Assembly (NCBI RefSeq): GCF_004014855.1
Contig: NZ_CP034930.1
Location: forward strand, 2,895,716 to 2,959,715
DNA from: Apibacter raozihei
Lineage (GTDB): Bacteria; Bacteroidota; Bacteroidia; Flavobacteriales; Weeksellaceae
Direction of reading: 5' to 3'
DNA length: 64,000 nucleotides
Shown: positions 24,902 through 33,240 of the stretch, one piece after another
Layout of the letters: each line of letters begins with the position of its first letter
How positions within the stretch are numbered: the first letter of the stretch is position 1
Made by a program: the position numbers and the translations under genes
Notes under the pieces: generated by a model
Seen by the model: only the letters and a program-made list of their open reading frames with translations
Database searches by the model: none
What the model was told of the DNA's origin: nothing

Positions 24902-25975
24902 TTATCTTTCAAATATAATTTCACCTTTCTTTCCGGCAGTCCAAAGTGAACCTTTTTTAATAGCTTTAATTAGATTATTATCTAATGATTTACACAAAGA
25001 TTTAACAATTTTAAAATCATTGGGAACTCCTTTTTCTGAAACGGAAAAATGTAAAATTAATACACCTTTCGCAGAATAGCATTTATCTTCTTTTGACAAA
25101 ACTACTTGTTCCTTTAAATACTCGTTATAAAGTTCATTGCCTATTACCGGAACTGCTTCATACTGAACATTATCTATAATTATCGCACTTTTTGAAAGTG
25201 ATAATAACTCTCTATCGGGATACTGTTCTTTATTATCTTTATTTAATGCTAAGTCATTATTTGATAAACTTCCTTTTTGCTGTAAAGCAGAATCTGTAGT
25301 TATTACTCCCAGGTTACCATCCAGACTTTTGTTATCTCTCCTCTCATTAATTCTACTTAATTTTTTAATCGGACTAGCTCTTAAAAATTTCTCAGATACA
25401 TCTGGAACATTTTCTGTACTTATATCATCTTTATTAATACTGCTATACGAAGGTTCTAAATATGCCAAAGGCTCATTTAATGCTAAACTTTCATCTACCT
25501 TATTGGGCTTTGACTGATTTTTGTTTTTATTACTATAAGTACTGGTTTTTTCTTTTTTCTCATTATAAATTTTAGCTGTTCTTTCAGATTTTAATATAGA
25601 TGACGGTTCATGTTCATACATGATTGATGGACTTGGCTTATTATCTTGTGGAAGTTGATAAGCTATGGTAGATTCTTGATTATTTGAATCATATAGTAAA
25701 AAAAGGGCTCCGATAGAAAATAATACTACGATACTGGCGGCTATATATAAATAGCTGGTATACGATTTTTTTGTTTTTGTTTTTTGATTTATCTGGGACT
25801 GTAAGCGTTTGATTGTATCCAAATGATCACCATTTATGGAATCATATCCATCTAAAGCATCTTGCAAAAAAGGATCAGTCATTGCATTACGCTCTATTTC
25901 ATGTGCGTCCTTACCTCTTCGGTCTCCTTGTATGTAATCTAATAATTTTTTCACTTTAGATTTTTTTCTATACAA
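24902..25975 (-). CDS. Anti-sigma-like membrane protein with TonB-like C-terminal domain
   Basis: The 357-residue protein has a cytoplasmic N-terminus with LLDYIQGDRRGKDAHEIER and DPFLQDALDGYD, a pattern seen in Bacteroidota anti-sigma/zinc-finger-like proteins. One transmembrane helix follows (about 75-95), then a long Ser/Asn/Lys-rich periplasmic linker. A C-terminal domain of about 80 residues resembles the TonB C-terminal fold (GVLILHFSVSEKGVPNDFKI). It starts inside the 3' end of the sigma factor gene (25-base overlap), so the two are coupled. It probably anchors and inhibits that sigma factor. Sigma-binding residues cannot be shown from sequence. Confidence 0.7.
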   Translation of the reverse strand: MYRKKSKVKKLLDYIQGDRRGKDAHEIERNAMTDPFLQDALDGYDSINGDHLDTIKRLQSQINQKTKTKKSYTSYLYIAASIVVLFSIGALFLLYDSNNQESTIAYQLPQDNKPSPSIMYEHEPSSILKSERTAKIYNEKKEKTSTYSNKNKNQSKPNKVDESLALNEPLAYLEPSYSSINKDDISTENVPDVSEKFLRASPIKKLSRINERRDNKSLDGNLGVITTDSALQQKGSLSNNDLALNKDNKEQYPDRELLSLSKSAIIIDNVQYEAVPVIGNELYNEYLKEQVVLSKEDKCYSAKGVLILHFSVSEKGVPNDFKIVKSLCKSLDNNLIKAIKKGSLWTAGKKGEIIFER

Positions 25976-26616
25976 ATTTTCAAATTTCTCTTTCCGTTCT
26001 GAATAAAACTTTTAACACTTTTTAACTGATTATTGGTTATATCAGCTATTTCTATGTAAGATTTTTCTTTAAAAAAAAATAAATTTACCGCCACTCTTTG
26101 AGGTGGAGGCAGTAATTCCATGCATTTTTCCAGGATTTTAAATCTATCTTCCTGCTCATCCTTCTCTTCTAATAGATGCACAATATCCTCAGATTCCATA
26201 ATTTCACTATTAAAATCAACTACAATTTCTTTTTTAGAAGATCTGATTTCCTGAAGACAGTGATTTTTAGCAACTGAATATATCCAGGTTTTGAAGTTTA
26301 ATACTGGGTAATTTAAAATTTTTGAAACTACATTTTCAAAAATCTGCATTACTGCGTCCTGAGCTTTGTCCTGATCTTTCAAATATTTAAGACATAAACC
26401 ATAGATTAAAGGTATGTAACGATTATATAAACTACCAAAATATTCGGAATCCGAAGTTTCTTTATATTTTTTCAAAAGTTCTTCATCGGTAAAGCCTGCT
26501 ATTTGTATCTTTTCTTTCAAAAATTTTTTCTTACAGTAATATACAAAAGTAACAAATATATCAGTCTTTAACACTGATTTTATCAGAGTATTATTTTGTG
26601 AATCTGTTTTAAACAC
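25951..26616 (-). CDS. ECF-type RNA polymerase sigma factor
   Basis: This 221-residue sigma-70 family protein has region 2 (FGSLYNRYIPLIYGLCLKYL, then DAVMQIFENV and NFKTWIYSVAKNHCLQE) and region 4 (PPPQRVAVNLFFFKEKSYIEIA with SVKSFIQNGKRNLK). The N-terminus has about 35 extra residues before the usual start. No other Met lies between, and a non-ATG start near IQIAGFTDEEL would give a more typical length. Partner is the overlapping membrane anti-sigma protein. No -33/-7 promoter was found in front, and ECF factors often use their own consensus. Confidence 0.88.
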   Translation of the reverse strand: MFKTDSQNNTLIKSVLKTDIFVTFVYYCKKKFLKEKIQIAGFTDEELLKKYKETSDSEYFGSLYNRYIPLIYGLCLKYLKDQDKAQDAVMQIFENVVSKILNYPVLNFKTWIYSVAKNHCLQEIRSSKKEIVVDFNSEIMESEDIVHLLEEKDEQEDRFKILEKCMELLPPPQRVAVNLFFFKEKSYIEIADITNNQLKSVKSFIQNGKRNLKICIEKNLK

Positions 26617-26722
26617 TTAGTATTTTATTCAAAATGTAAATAAGCTGTTAAAAATGACAGGTTTTTTATTCTTTTATTTACAAATAAAAATTATCTTAGT
26701 AACTTGCGAAAAATTTTACCTA

Positions 26723-27793
26723 ATGAAAAAACCACTTATAGCGTTTTCAATTTTATTTGCTTTAGTGTCATCCTCTATATTTAATTCATGTAAAAATGAA
26801 GAAAAATCTAAATTGCTGGATTCAGCCTCTGTAATCCCTGCAAAAGATACTCAAAATCTCTCCCTTGTCAATAAGCCGGGCTTTGTTCCCTCAATTATAG
26901 ATACAACTTCAAAGACTCCTATTGCAGAAACAGGAATTTATAAATCAGAAGATAATACATACCATTTACGATATATCCTTGAAAAAGGAAAAGTATACCC
27001 TTTTAATACCCGGGAAACTAATACTCAAACTTTAACCATACGGGGAGAAAGCCAAACTATAAGTATGGAATCGAAAGAACCGCTTAGCTTTACCGTATTG
27101 GATATCAAAGATGGAAAATATGTTCTTCAAGTGCATATGGGTGGTAAAAAAGTTATTACTAAAGCTGATGGCCAGCAATCGGTTTTTGATACTAACGGAC
27201 AAAAACCTTCAAATCCTGATCAGGCCAAAATGTGGAAAATATATAAAGCCATAAGTAATATAACTTTTACCATGAATATGGATATTTATGGTAATGTTTC
27301 TAACATTAACGGACTTGATGCTGTTTATTCCAAAGCAAAATCCGCATTAACAGGAGATCTTAAAGGGAAAGAACTTGATGATTTTGTTCAGGCATTTAAA
27401 AAAGGATTCAATGCAGAGATTTTTAAAGCTCAATTTGAAAGTTCAATCATGAAGTTTCCTTCTCAGGGATTGAAAATAGGAGAAAAATGGAATAATAATC
27501 CTTCAATGAAAGGAAAAGGATATAATGAACTGGTTAAAGTAGATGAAAATTATGCAGAAGTAAAATTACAGGGTAATATACCCAGCCAATCAGAATCTAA
27601 GGTCTTAGAAGGTGTAACCTATAAAATTTCTGTTAAGGGATTTCAGAATGGTAAAGTTACTATTGATACTAAATCCGGATGGATTACTAAGGGAGTATTT
27701 ACTGTTTCGGTAACTGAAACCCGTTCTGCTAAAAAAGGAGAAGAATCAGAACAAGCCGTACAAAAAACAGTTAACAATACTTATATTAATTAA
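26723..27793 (+). CDS. DUF6263 family lipoprotein
   Basis: From the Met at 26723 (MKKPLIAFS) this 356-residue protein has a lipoprotein signal peptide with a lipobox-like SIFNSC and Cys near 24. The mature part is Lys/Thr-rich and beta-like, with EKGKVYPFNTRETNTQTLTI and KFPSQGLKIGEKW; these suggest DUF6263, a Bacteroidota envelope family without a known role. A longer frame from 26654 is rejected because it puts a hydrophobic stretch before the signal peptide. A small DUF4834 gene follows after 22 bases and probably shares the transcript. Confidence 0.7.
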   Translation: MKKPLIAFSILFALVSSSIFNSCKNEEKSKLLDSASVIPAKDTQNLSLVNKPGFVPSIIDTTSKTPIAETGIYKSEDNTYHLRYILEKGKVYPFNTRETNTQTLTIRGESQTISMESKEPLSFTVLDIKDGKYVLQVHMGGKKVITKADGQQSVFDTNGQKPSNPDQAKMWKIYKAISNITFTMNMDIYGNVSNINGLDAVYSKAKSALTGDLKGKELDDFVQAFKKGFNAEIFKAQFESSIMKFPSQGLKIGEKWNNNPSMKGKGYNELVKVDENYAEVKLQGNIPSQSESKVLEGVTYKISVKGFQNGKVTIDTKSGWITKGVFTVSVTETRSAKKGEESEQAVQKTVNNTYIN

Positions 27794-27815
27794 TTAATCA
27801 ATAATTACATAGGAA

Positions 27816-28046
27816 ATGGGAAGATTAATTGAATTTATCTTATTTGCAGTAGTTGCTTATTTTGTGTTTAAATTTCTAAACAGACTTTTCAGCCCAACCC
27901 CATCCAATAATAAAAAAACATCCCAGTCTTTTCAATCTACAGAGCGAAAATCACCAGATAACTATTCTAAAAAAGATATAAAATGGGATGCTGAAACTGT
28001 TGATTATGAAGAAGTAGACACTAATAATAATAATGAAAAAAAATAG
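27816..28046 (+). CDS. DUF4834 family small membrane protein
   Basis: This 76-residue protein has one N-terminal transmembrane helix (about 4-24, RLIEFILFAVVAYFVFKFL) and a long hydrophilic, acidic tail with Lys/Asp/Glu and Asn runs at the end. The layout fits DUF4834, a family restricted to Bacteroidota. Its last 14 bases overlap the start of the large YfhO-like gene, so it probably is co-translated with that membrane protein. Function is unknown. Confidence 0.7.
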   Translation: MGRLIEFILFAVVAYFVFKFLNRLFSPTPSNNKKTSQSFQSTERKSPDNYSKKDIKWDAETVDYEEVDTNNNNEKK

Positions 28047-30537
28047 TTATATACTCCCTATTATAGGGTGTCTGGTAATTTTTACCATAATTTCTTTTGC
28101 ATATTTCACCCCGCTTTTATCCGGTAAGTATATTTCTCAACCCGATATTATTCATTATAAGGGAGGAGCTCACGAACTTGAGGAATATAGAAAAGCACAT
28201 GGTGAAGATACTTATTGGAGTAATTCAATGTTTGGTGGTATGCCTACTTATCAAATGGGTGCAAATTATCCTGCAGACATTATTAAAAGCCTGGATCGTT
28301 TATTGCGATATTTTCCAACTCCTGCTAACTACTTATTTTTACTTTTAAGCGGTTTTTTTCTACTTGGAATGGTATGGTTAAAAAACTGGAAATATGCACT
28401 TTTAGGAAGTATAATGTTTGCTTTTTCAACCTACTTTTTTATTATTATCGGAGCCGGGCATAATGCCAAAGTTCATACTGTTGCCTATTTTGCTCCATTT
28501 GTAGCAGGAGTATATTTACTATATGAAAAAAAATATGTTTGGGGTTTTATATTAACAACTCTGTTTTTATCTCTACAAATAGCAGCCAATCACCCCCAGA
28601 TGACCTATTACCTTTTCATGGCACTGGCTATTTTTGGAATTATACAACTAATACAAACCATACAAACTAAAACATTTAAATCTTTTGGTATCTCAACCGG
28701 ATTATTGTTATCTGCATTTATTTTTTCATTAGGCATGAATTCATCACGTCTGCTTTCCACTTACGAATATTCGAAAGAAACGACCCGGGGTAAATCAGAG
28801 CTTACCATAAATAAAGATAATACATCAAATACTAATCATGGATTAGATACTGATTATATAACCCACTGGAGTTATGGAATTTTAGAAACTGTAAATCTTT
28901 TTATTCCTAACTTTATGGGAGGTGGAAACAATGAGAAAAGTTTTAAACCTGAGCATCTTCAGCCCGCCTTACAGGAAAATATCAGATCGGAACAGGAGTA
29001 TGCTAATTTTCAAAAATCTTTCAATGGTTCCTATTGGGGAGAACAGCCAGGTACTGTGGGTCCTGCTTATCAGGGTGCTGTAGTTATTTTTTTATCTGTT
29101 CTTGCATTATTTTTCTATAGGAGCAAATACAAATGGTGGTTATTAACAGCCACTCTATTAAGCTTTCTTCTTGCATGGGGTAAAAACTTCTCGGTCTTTA
29201 CTGATTTTATGATTCAATATTTTCCGATGTATACTAAATTCAGAGCTGTTTCATCAGCCTTGGTTGTTGCTGAATTTACAATTCCATTACTTGCTTTGCT
29301 GGGTGTTTATTCTTATTTTAAAGATGAACAATTTTCAGCTGAATATAAAAAGAAATATCTTCTGATAATTTCAGGAATTGTTTTAGGAATTTTATTAATT
29401 TTTTACTTTTTCGGATTCTCTTTATTTAAATTTCATACCAATTTGGAAGGAGAAACCATAAGTTCAGCTATTCTTGAAGCCATTAGAAAAGACAGATATG
29501 AATTATTTGAAGCAGACGTTTTGCGAACCTTTATATTTGTATTACTAACTTCTGCATTTTTATATTTATCTCAGATTCGTCAGTTTAAATCTGAATATGT
29601 TGTTTTTGCCTTAGCAGCCCTTTCGCTTATTGATTTATGGGGAGTTAACAAACGTTATTTAAATGATGAGAATTTTGTAGATAAACAACTTTATAAAAAT
29701 CCTTTTCCTACTGAAATAACGGAAAATCAGATGCAAAAAGCAGAATCAGATCCTGCACTCGCCCGTATTGTAAATGCTGTTCCTGTTAATCAGGTGCTGG
29801 AAGCCATCAAAGAAAAAGATCAGGCTCATTACAGAGTATATAATTTACTCTTAAGCCCTTTTAATGAAACCAATACTTCGTATTTTCACCAATCTATAGG
29901 AGGATACCATGGAGCTAAGCTTCAGCGTTACCAGGATATAATTGATTTTTATTTATCGGATAGCATTAATTTGCCTATTCTGGATATGCTAAACACTAAA
30001 TACATTATTACAGCTGATTCTGTGATTAGACCAATTCCTAATCCTAATAATAATGGAAATGCTTGGTTTGTCAAAGATGTTATATTTGCAAAAAATGCTG
30101 ATGAGGAAATTAGCATGCTTGGTAAAATAGATAATAAAAAACAGGCTGTTATTAACTCTAAGTTCCAAAAAGATTTATCTATCAGTCCTCTTAAAGATAC
30201 TCTCTCTAGTATTGAATTGATTGAATATGAACCTAACCATCTTACATATTCTTCCAATAGTAAATCGGAACAACTGGCTGTATTTTCTGAAATTTACTAT
30301 CCACATGGTTGGAACGCTTACATAGATGATAAACCGACCACTATTTATCAGGCGGATTATATTTTGAGAGCACTAAAAATACCAGCAGGAAAGCATACAA
30401 TTAATTTTAAATTTGAACCATCTGTAATTCAAAAAGGTAAAATTATCACTTTACTATCTTTTGTGTTATTCATTATTTTAAGCGGAGGATTATTATTTTG
30501 GAAATATAAAAAAAATGAAATTGTAAAAACACCGTAA
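28033..30537 (+). CDS. YfhO family large membrane protein
   Basis: The 834-residue protein has about a dozen hydrophobic helices, mostly in residues 9-520, a periplasmic-looking C-terminal domain (about 540-800) and a last helix near 808-825. The sequence YFTPLLSGKYISQPDI near the start, AFSTYFFIIIGAGHNAK and YPHGWNAYIDDK near the end match the YfhO family. Distant relatives are lipid-linked sugar transferases of the GT-C type, and some family members take part in glycosylation of lipoteichoic acid. It leads into a glycosyltransferase gene 10 bases later, fitting a surface-sugar role. Start overlaps the DUF4834 gene. Confidence 0.8.
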   Translation: MKKNSYILPIIGCLVIFTIISFAYFTPLLSGKYISQPDIIHYKGGAHELEEYRKAHGEDTYWSNSMFGGMPTYQMGANYPADIIKSLDRLLRYFPTPANYLFLLLSGFFLLGMVWLKNWKYALLGSIMFAFSTYFFIIIGAGHNAKVHTVAYFAPFVAGVYLLYEKKYVWGFILTTLFLSLQIAANHPQMTYYLFMALAIFGIIQLIQTIQTKTFKSFGISTGLLLSAFIFSLGMNSSRLLSTYEYSKETTRGKSELTINKDNTSNTNHGLDTDYITHWSYGILETVNLFIPNFMGGGNNEKSFKPEHLQPALQENIRSEQEYANFQKSFNGSYWGEQPGTVGPAYQGAVVIFLSVLALFFYRSKYKWWLLTATLLSFLLAWGKNFSVFTDFMIQYFPMYTKFRAVSSALVVAEFTIPLLALLGVYSYFKDEQFSAEYKKKYLLIISGIVLGILLIFYFFGFSLFKFHTNLEGETISSAILEAIRKDRYELFEADVLRTFIFVLLTSAFLYLSQIRQFKSEYVVFALAALSLIDLWGVNKRYLNDENFVDKQLYKNPFPTEITENQMQKAESDPALARIVNAVPVNQVLEAIKEKDQAHYRVYNLLLSPFNETNTSYFHQSIGGYHGAKLQRYQDIIDFYLSDSINLPILDMLNTKYIITADSVIRPIPNPNNNGNAWFVKDVIFAKNADEEISMLGKIDNKKQAVINSKFQKDLSISPLKDTLSSIELIEYEPNHLTYSSNSKSEQLAVFSEIYYPHGWNAYIDDKPTTIYQADYILRALKIPAGKHTINFKFEPSVIQKGKIITLLSFVLFIILSGGLLFWKYKKNEIVKTP

Positions 30538-30546
30538 AATTTTAAT

Positions 30547-31836
30547 ATGGATAGGAAAATTTTAATAATTTCATACTACTGGCCACCAGCAGGAGGTCCG
30601 GGAGTTCAAAGATGGTTAAAATTTTCTAAATATCTTCCCGAATTCGGATATGAGCCTCATGTTTATATACCAAAAAACCCATCATATCCGATTGTTGATA
30701 CTAGTTTACTTTCAGAAATTAGTCCGGAAGTAAAGATTATTAAAAAAAGTATTTGGGAACCTTATGGTATTGCTGAAAAATTATCTAAAAAAAATAAAGA
30801 TTTTAAAGCAGGACAATTCGAGTCAAAAAAAAAGCAAGGAATATTATCGAGATTATCTGTTTTTATTCGGGGTAATTTTTTTATTCCAGATGCCCGAAAA
30901 TTCTGGATTAAACCTTCCATTAAATATTTAGAAAAATATATCAAAAATAACCAGATTGATTTGATTATTACCAGCGGACCACCTCATAGTATGCATCTGA
31001 TAGGTCTTGGTTTAAAAGAAAAAATGCCTAATATAAAGTGGATTGCTGATTTCAGGGATCCATGGACACAAATTTCTTATTATTCACAATTAAGTTTAAC
31101 ACAATATTCAGATAAAAAACATAAAAAGCTTGAAAGAAAGGTTATGAGCAATGCGGATATTGTTCTTTCAACAAGTTATTCTGATAAAGAAAATTTTGAA
31201 AAGCTTGGAGCTAAAGAAGTTTTTTGTATTACCAATGGATTTGATTCTGAAATTTTAGACGCAAATAGAAGTCAAAAAACTGATAAATTTACACTTGCAT
31301 ATATTGGAATGCTTGAAACTTTAAGAAATCCTGATAATTTATGGAAAGCTCTTGAAGTTTTATTAAAGCAACATCCGGATTTCAAAGCTGATTTTCAATT
31401 AAAGTTTGTTGGTAAAATTGCTGAATCTATACTTGATGATTTAGGAGATACAATTATAATTAATAATATGGTTAATAAAGGTTATTTAACCCATTTCGAA
31501 TCTATTCAGGAAATGAATAATTCTAATATACTTTTAATAACCAACTTCCCTGAGGATAAATCTAAAGGAATTATACCAGGAAAGCTGTTTGAATATCTGG
31601 CTACTGGAAAAACTATTTTATCTATAGGACCTAAAGATTCCGATGTATCCAAAATAATAAATTACACACAGACAGGAGAACACTTTACTTATGATGAAAT
31701 AGATAGTTTAAAATTTTTCTTACTAAGTGAGTATGAAAAATGGAAAAATCAGATTTATCCTATAACTTCAGAAAAAATAAACGATTTTCATAGAAAAAAT
31801 TTAACTAAAAAATTAGTTCAGATTATTAAAAAATAA
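30547..31836 (+). CDS. Glycosyltransferase, GT4-like fold (GT-B)
   Basis: This 429-residue protein opens with ILIISYYWPPAGGPGVQRW, the usual start of Bacteroidota group 1 transferases that contain a Gly-rich loop. The donor-binding half contains AYIGMLETLRNPDNLW, FVGKIAES and a GKLFEYLATGKTILSIG stretch, which carries the EX7E-like end. It probably transfers a sugar to a surface polysaccharide or lipid-linked glycan in the cytoplasm. Donor and acceptor cannot be read. It ends nine bases from the convergent end of the next gene. Confidence 0.85.
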   Translation: MDRKILIISYYWPPAGGPGVQRWLKFSKYLPEFGYEPHVYIPKNPSYPIVDTSLLSEISPEVKIIKKSIWEPYGIAEKLSKKNKDFKAGQFESKKKQGILSRLSVFIRGNFFIPDARKFWIKPSIKYLEKYIKNNQIDLIITSGPPHSMHLIGLGLKEKMPNIKWIADFRDPWTQISYYSQLSLTQYSDKKHKKLERKVMSNADIVLSTSYSDKENFEKLGAKEVFCITNGFDSEILDANRSQKTDKFTLAYIGMLETLRNPDNLWKALEVLLKQHPDFKADFQLKFVGKIAESILDDLGDTIIINNMVNKGYLTHFESIQEMNNSNILLITNFPEDKSKGIIPGKLFEYLATGKTILSIGPKDSDVSKIINYTQTGEHFTYDEIDSLKFFLLSEYEKWKNQIYPITSEKINDFHRKNLTKKLVQIIKK

Positions 31837-31844
31837 CAAATCCT

Positions 31845-33086
31845 TTATTTTGAACTTACTTCATTGATCGCTTTTATAAATTTATCTATAATTATCTCCC
31901 ATTGGTAATTTTCATTAACATACTTTTTTCCATTTTCACCCAACGTTATTTTTTCATTTTGTGACAAGGATAATATTTTTTTAATATATAATTTAAAATC
32001 TTCAAAGTTTGTATACGCAAAACCTGCTTTACTATTAATGATATGATCTTTTAACACTTCGCATTTAGCATTAGCTAAAACCGGAATGCCTATAGACATA
32101 GCTTCTAACGTTACCATAGAAAGACTTTCATATAATGATGGTATAATTAGAGCTTCAGAATTTTTTAAATAATTCCATTTTTCTTCTTCACTAATGAATC
32201 CTGTAAAAATTACATTATTGTGAGATTTTTCTTTCATAAAATTTTCACCAATCATAACTAACTTAAAATCTCTTCCTTTAAGATTTTTAAAGTTTTCAAT
32301 TAACACATCACAACCTTTTCCCGAATCAATACGACCTATGTAAACAAAATACCTAAATTCTGGTATTGCCCATGTAGAATTAGGATTGAAAATTATATTT
32401 TTAAAACCAACTCCTGCAATATCTGATTTTATTTTCTTTGATTGAGGGTATGTTTTCTCAACCATATTTTTCTCTGATAACGTATTATACATTATAAATT
32501 TAGGTCGACTAAATAATTTTTTAAAACCCGTATAATAAAAAGGTAATTCATCATGTGCCGTTGGAATTAAAATACTTTTTTCTGATACTTCCCTAATTCC
32601 AAAATTTGTTGGATAATATAAATAAGTAAAAAAAATAACTGCTTTATATTTTTCTTTGTTATTTTTAAGATAATCAACAAGCCCACTGGTACATGGACCC
32701 TGTTCCTCTAACCATTGATCAAATATTTTATTATTATATCTGTATTGAAATCTTTTAATAGCAACATATAAAAAATTCAACAAATTCACTTTATATTTCA
32801 AATATTTTAGATTTTTGTATAAATATCTGGCATGTTTTTCTATTTTTCCTTTATTTTTATTATTAGTTTTAAATCTTAAAACATCTATATCGTCAATTGA
32901 TTCTTTACCTTCATTATAATAATTTTTCCAATTAAAATATTCATAAGCACAGCTCGTTAATACTTCAACTTCATACTTTTCTTTTAAATGATTAACTAGT
33001 AATGAAGCATGCTGTTCGGCACCTCCATTAATTTCTTTGCCAAACCTTTGAACTACAATGGCTATTTTTTCTTTACCATCTTTCAT
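31845..33086 (-). CDS. Glycosyltransferase family 4
   Basis: From the Met at 33086 (MKDGKEKIA) the protein has 413 residues; a Met four codons earlier is also possible. The acceptor half starts IAIVVQRFGKEINGGAEQHA, a frequent GT4 opening. The donor half has YIGRIDSGKGCDVLIENF, VIFTGFISEEEKWNYL and the ending PSLYESLSMVTLEAMSIG, the EX7E motif of GT4 retaining transferases. It is the last gene of a minus-strand run of four, and likely adds a sugar to a surface polysaccharide. Confidence 0.9.
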   Translation of the reverse strand: MKDGKEKIAIVVQRFGKEINGGAEQHASLLVNHLKEKYEVEVLTSCAYEYFNWKNYYNEGKESIDDIDVLRFKTNNKNKGKIEKHARYLYKNLKYLKYKVNLLNFLYVAIKRFQYRYNNKIFDQWLEEQGPCTSGLVDYLKNNKEKYKAVIFFTYLYYPTNFGIREVSEKSILIPTAHDELPFYYTGFKKLFSRPKFIMYNTLSEKNMVEKTYPQSKKIKSDIAGVGFKNIIFNPNSTWAIPEFRYFVYIGRIDSGKGCDVLIENFKNLKGRDFKLVMIGENFMKEKSHNNVIFTGFISEEEKWNYLKNSEALIIPSLYESLSMVTLEAMSIGIPVLANAKCEVLKDHIINSKAGFAYTNFEDFKLYIKKILSLSQNEKITLGENGKKYVNENYQWEIIIDKFIKAINEVSSK

Positions 33087-33240
33087 AATAAAACTCAAAA
33101 TTTTTCCTTTTAGATTACAGAATAATTTATTAAATTCTTTTCTTAATTTATTTTAAATTGTTTTTAAACAAAATGCACTTAGTTTCAATTCTATATTTTA
33201 TTTTTTAAATCATAATAAGATTTGTTTAATATTAATCAAT

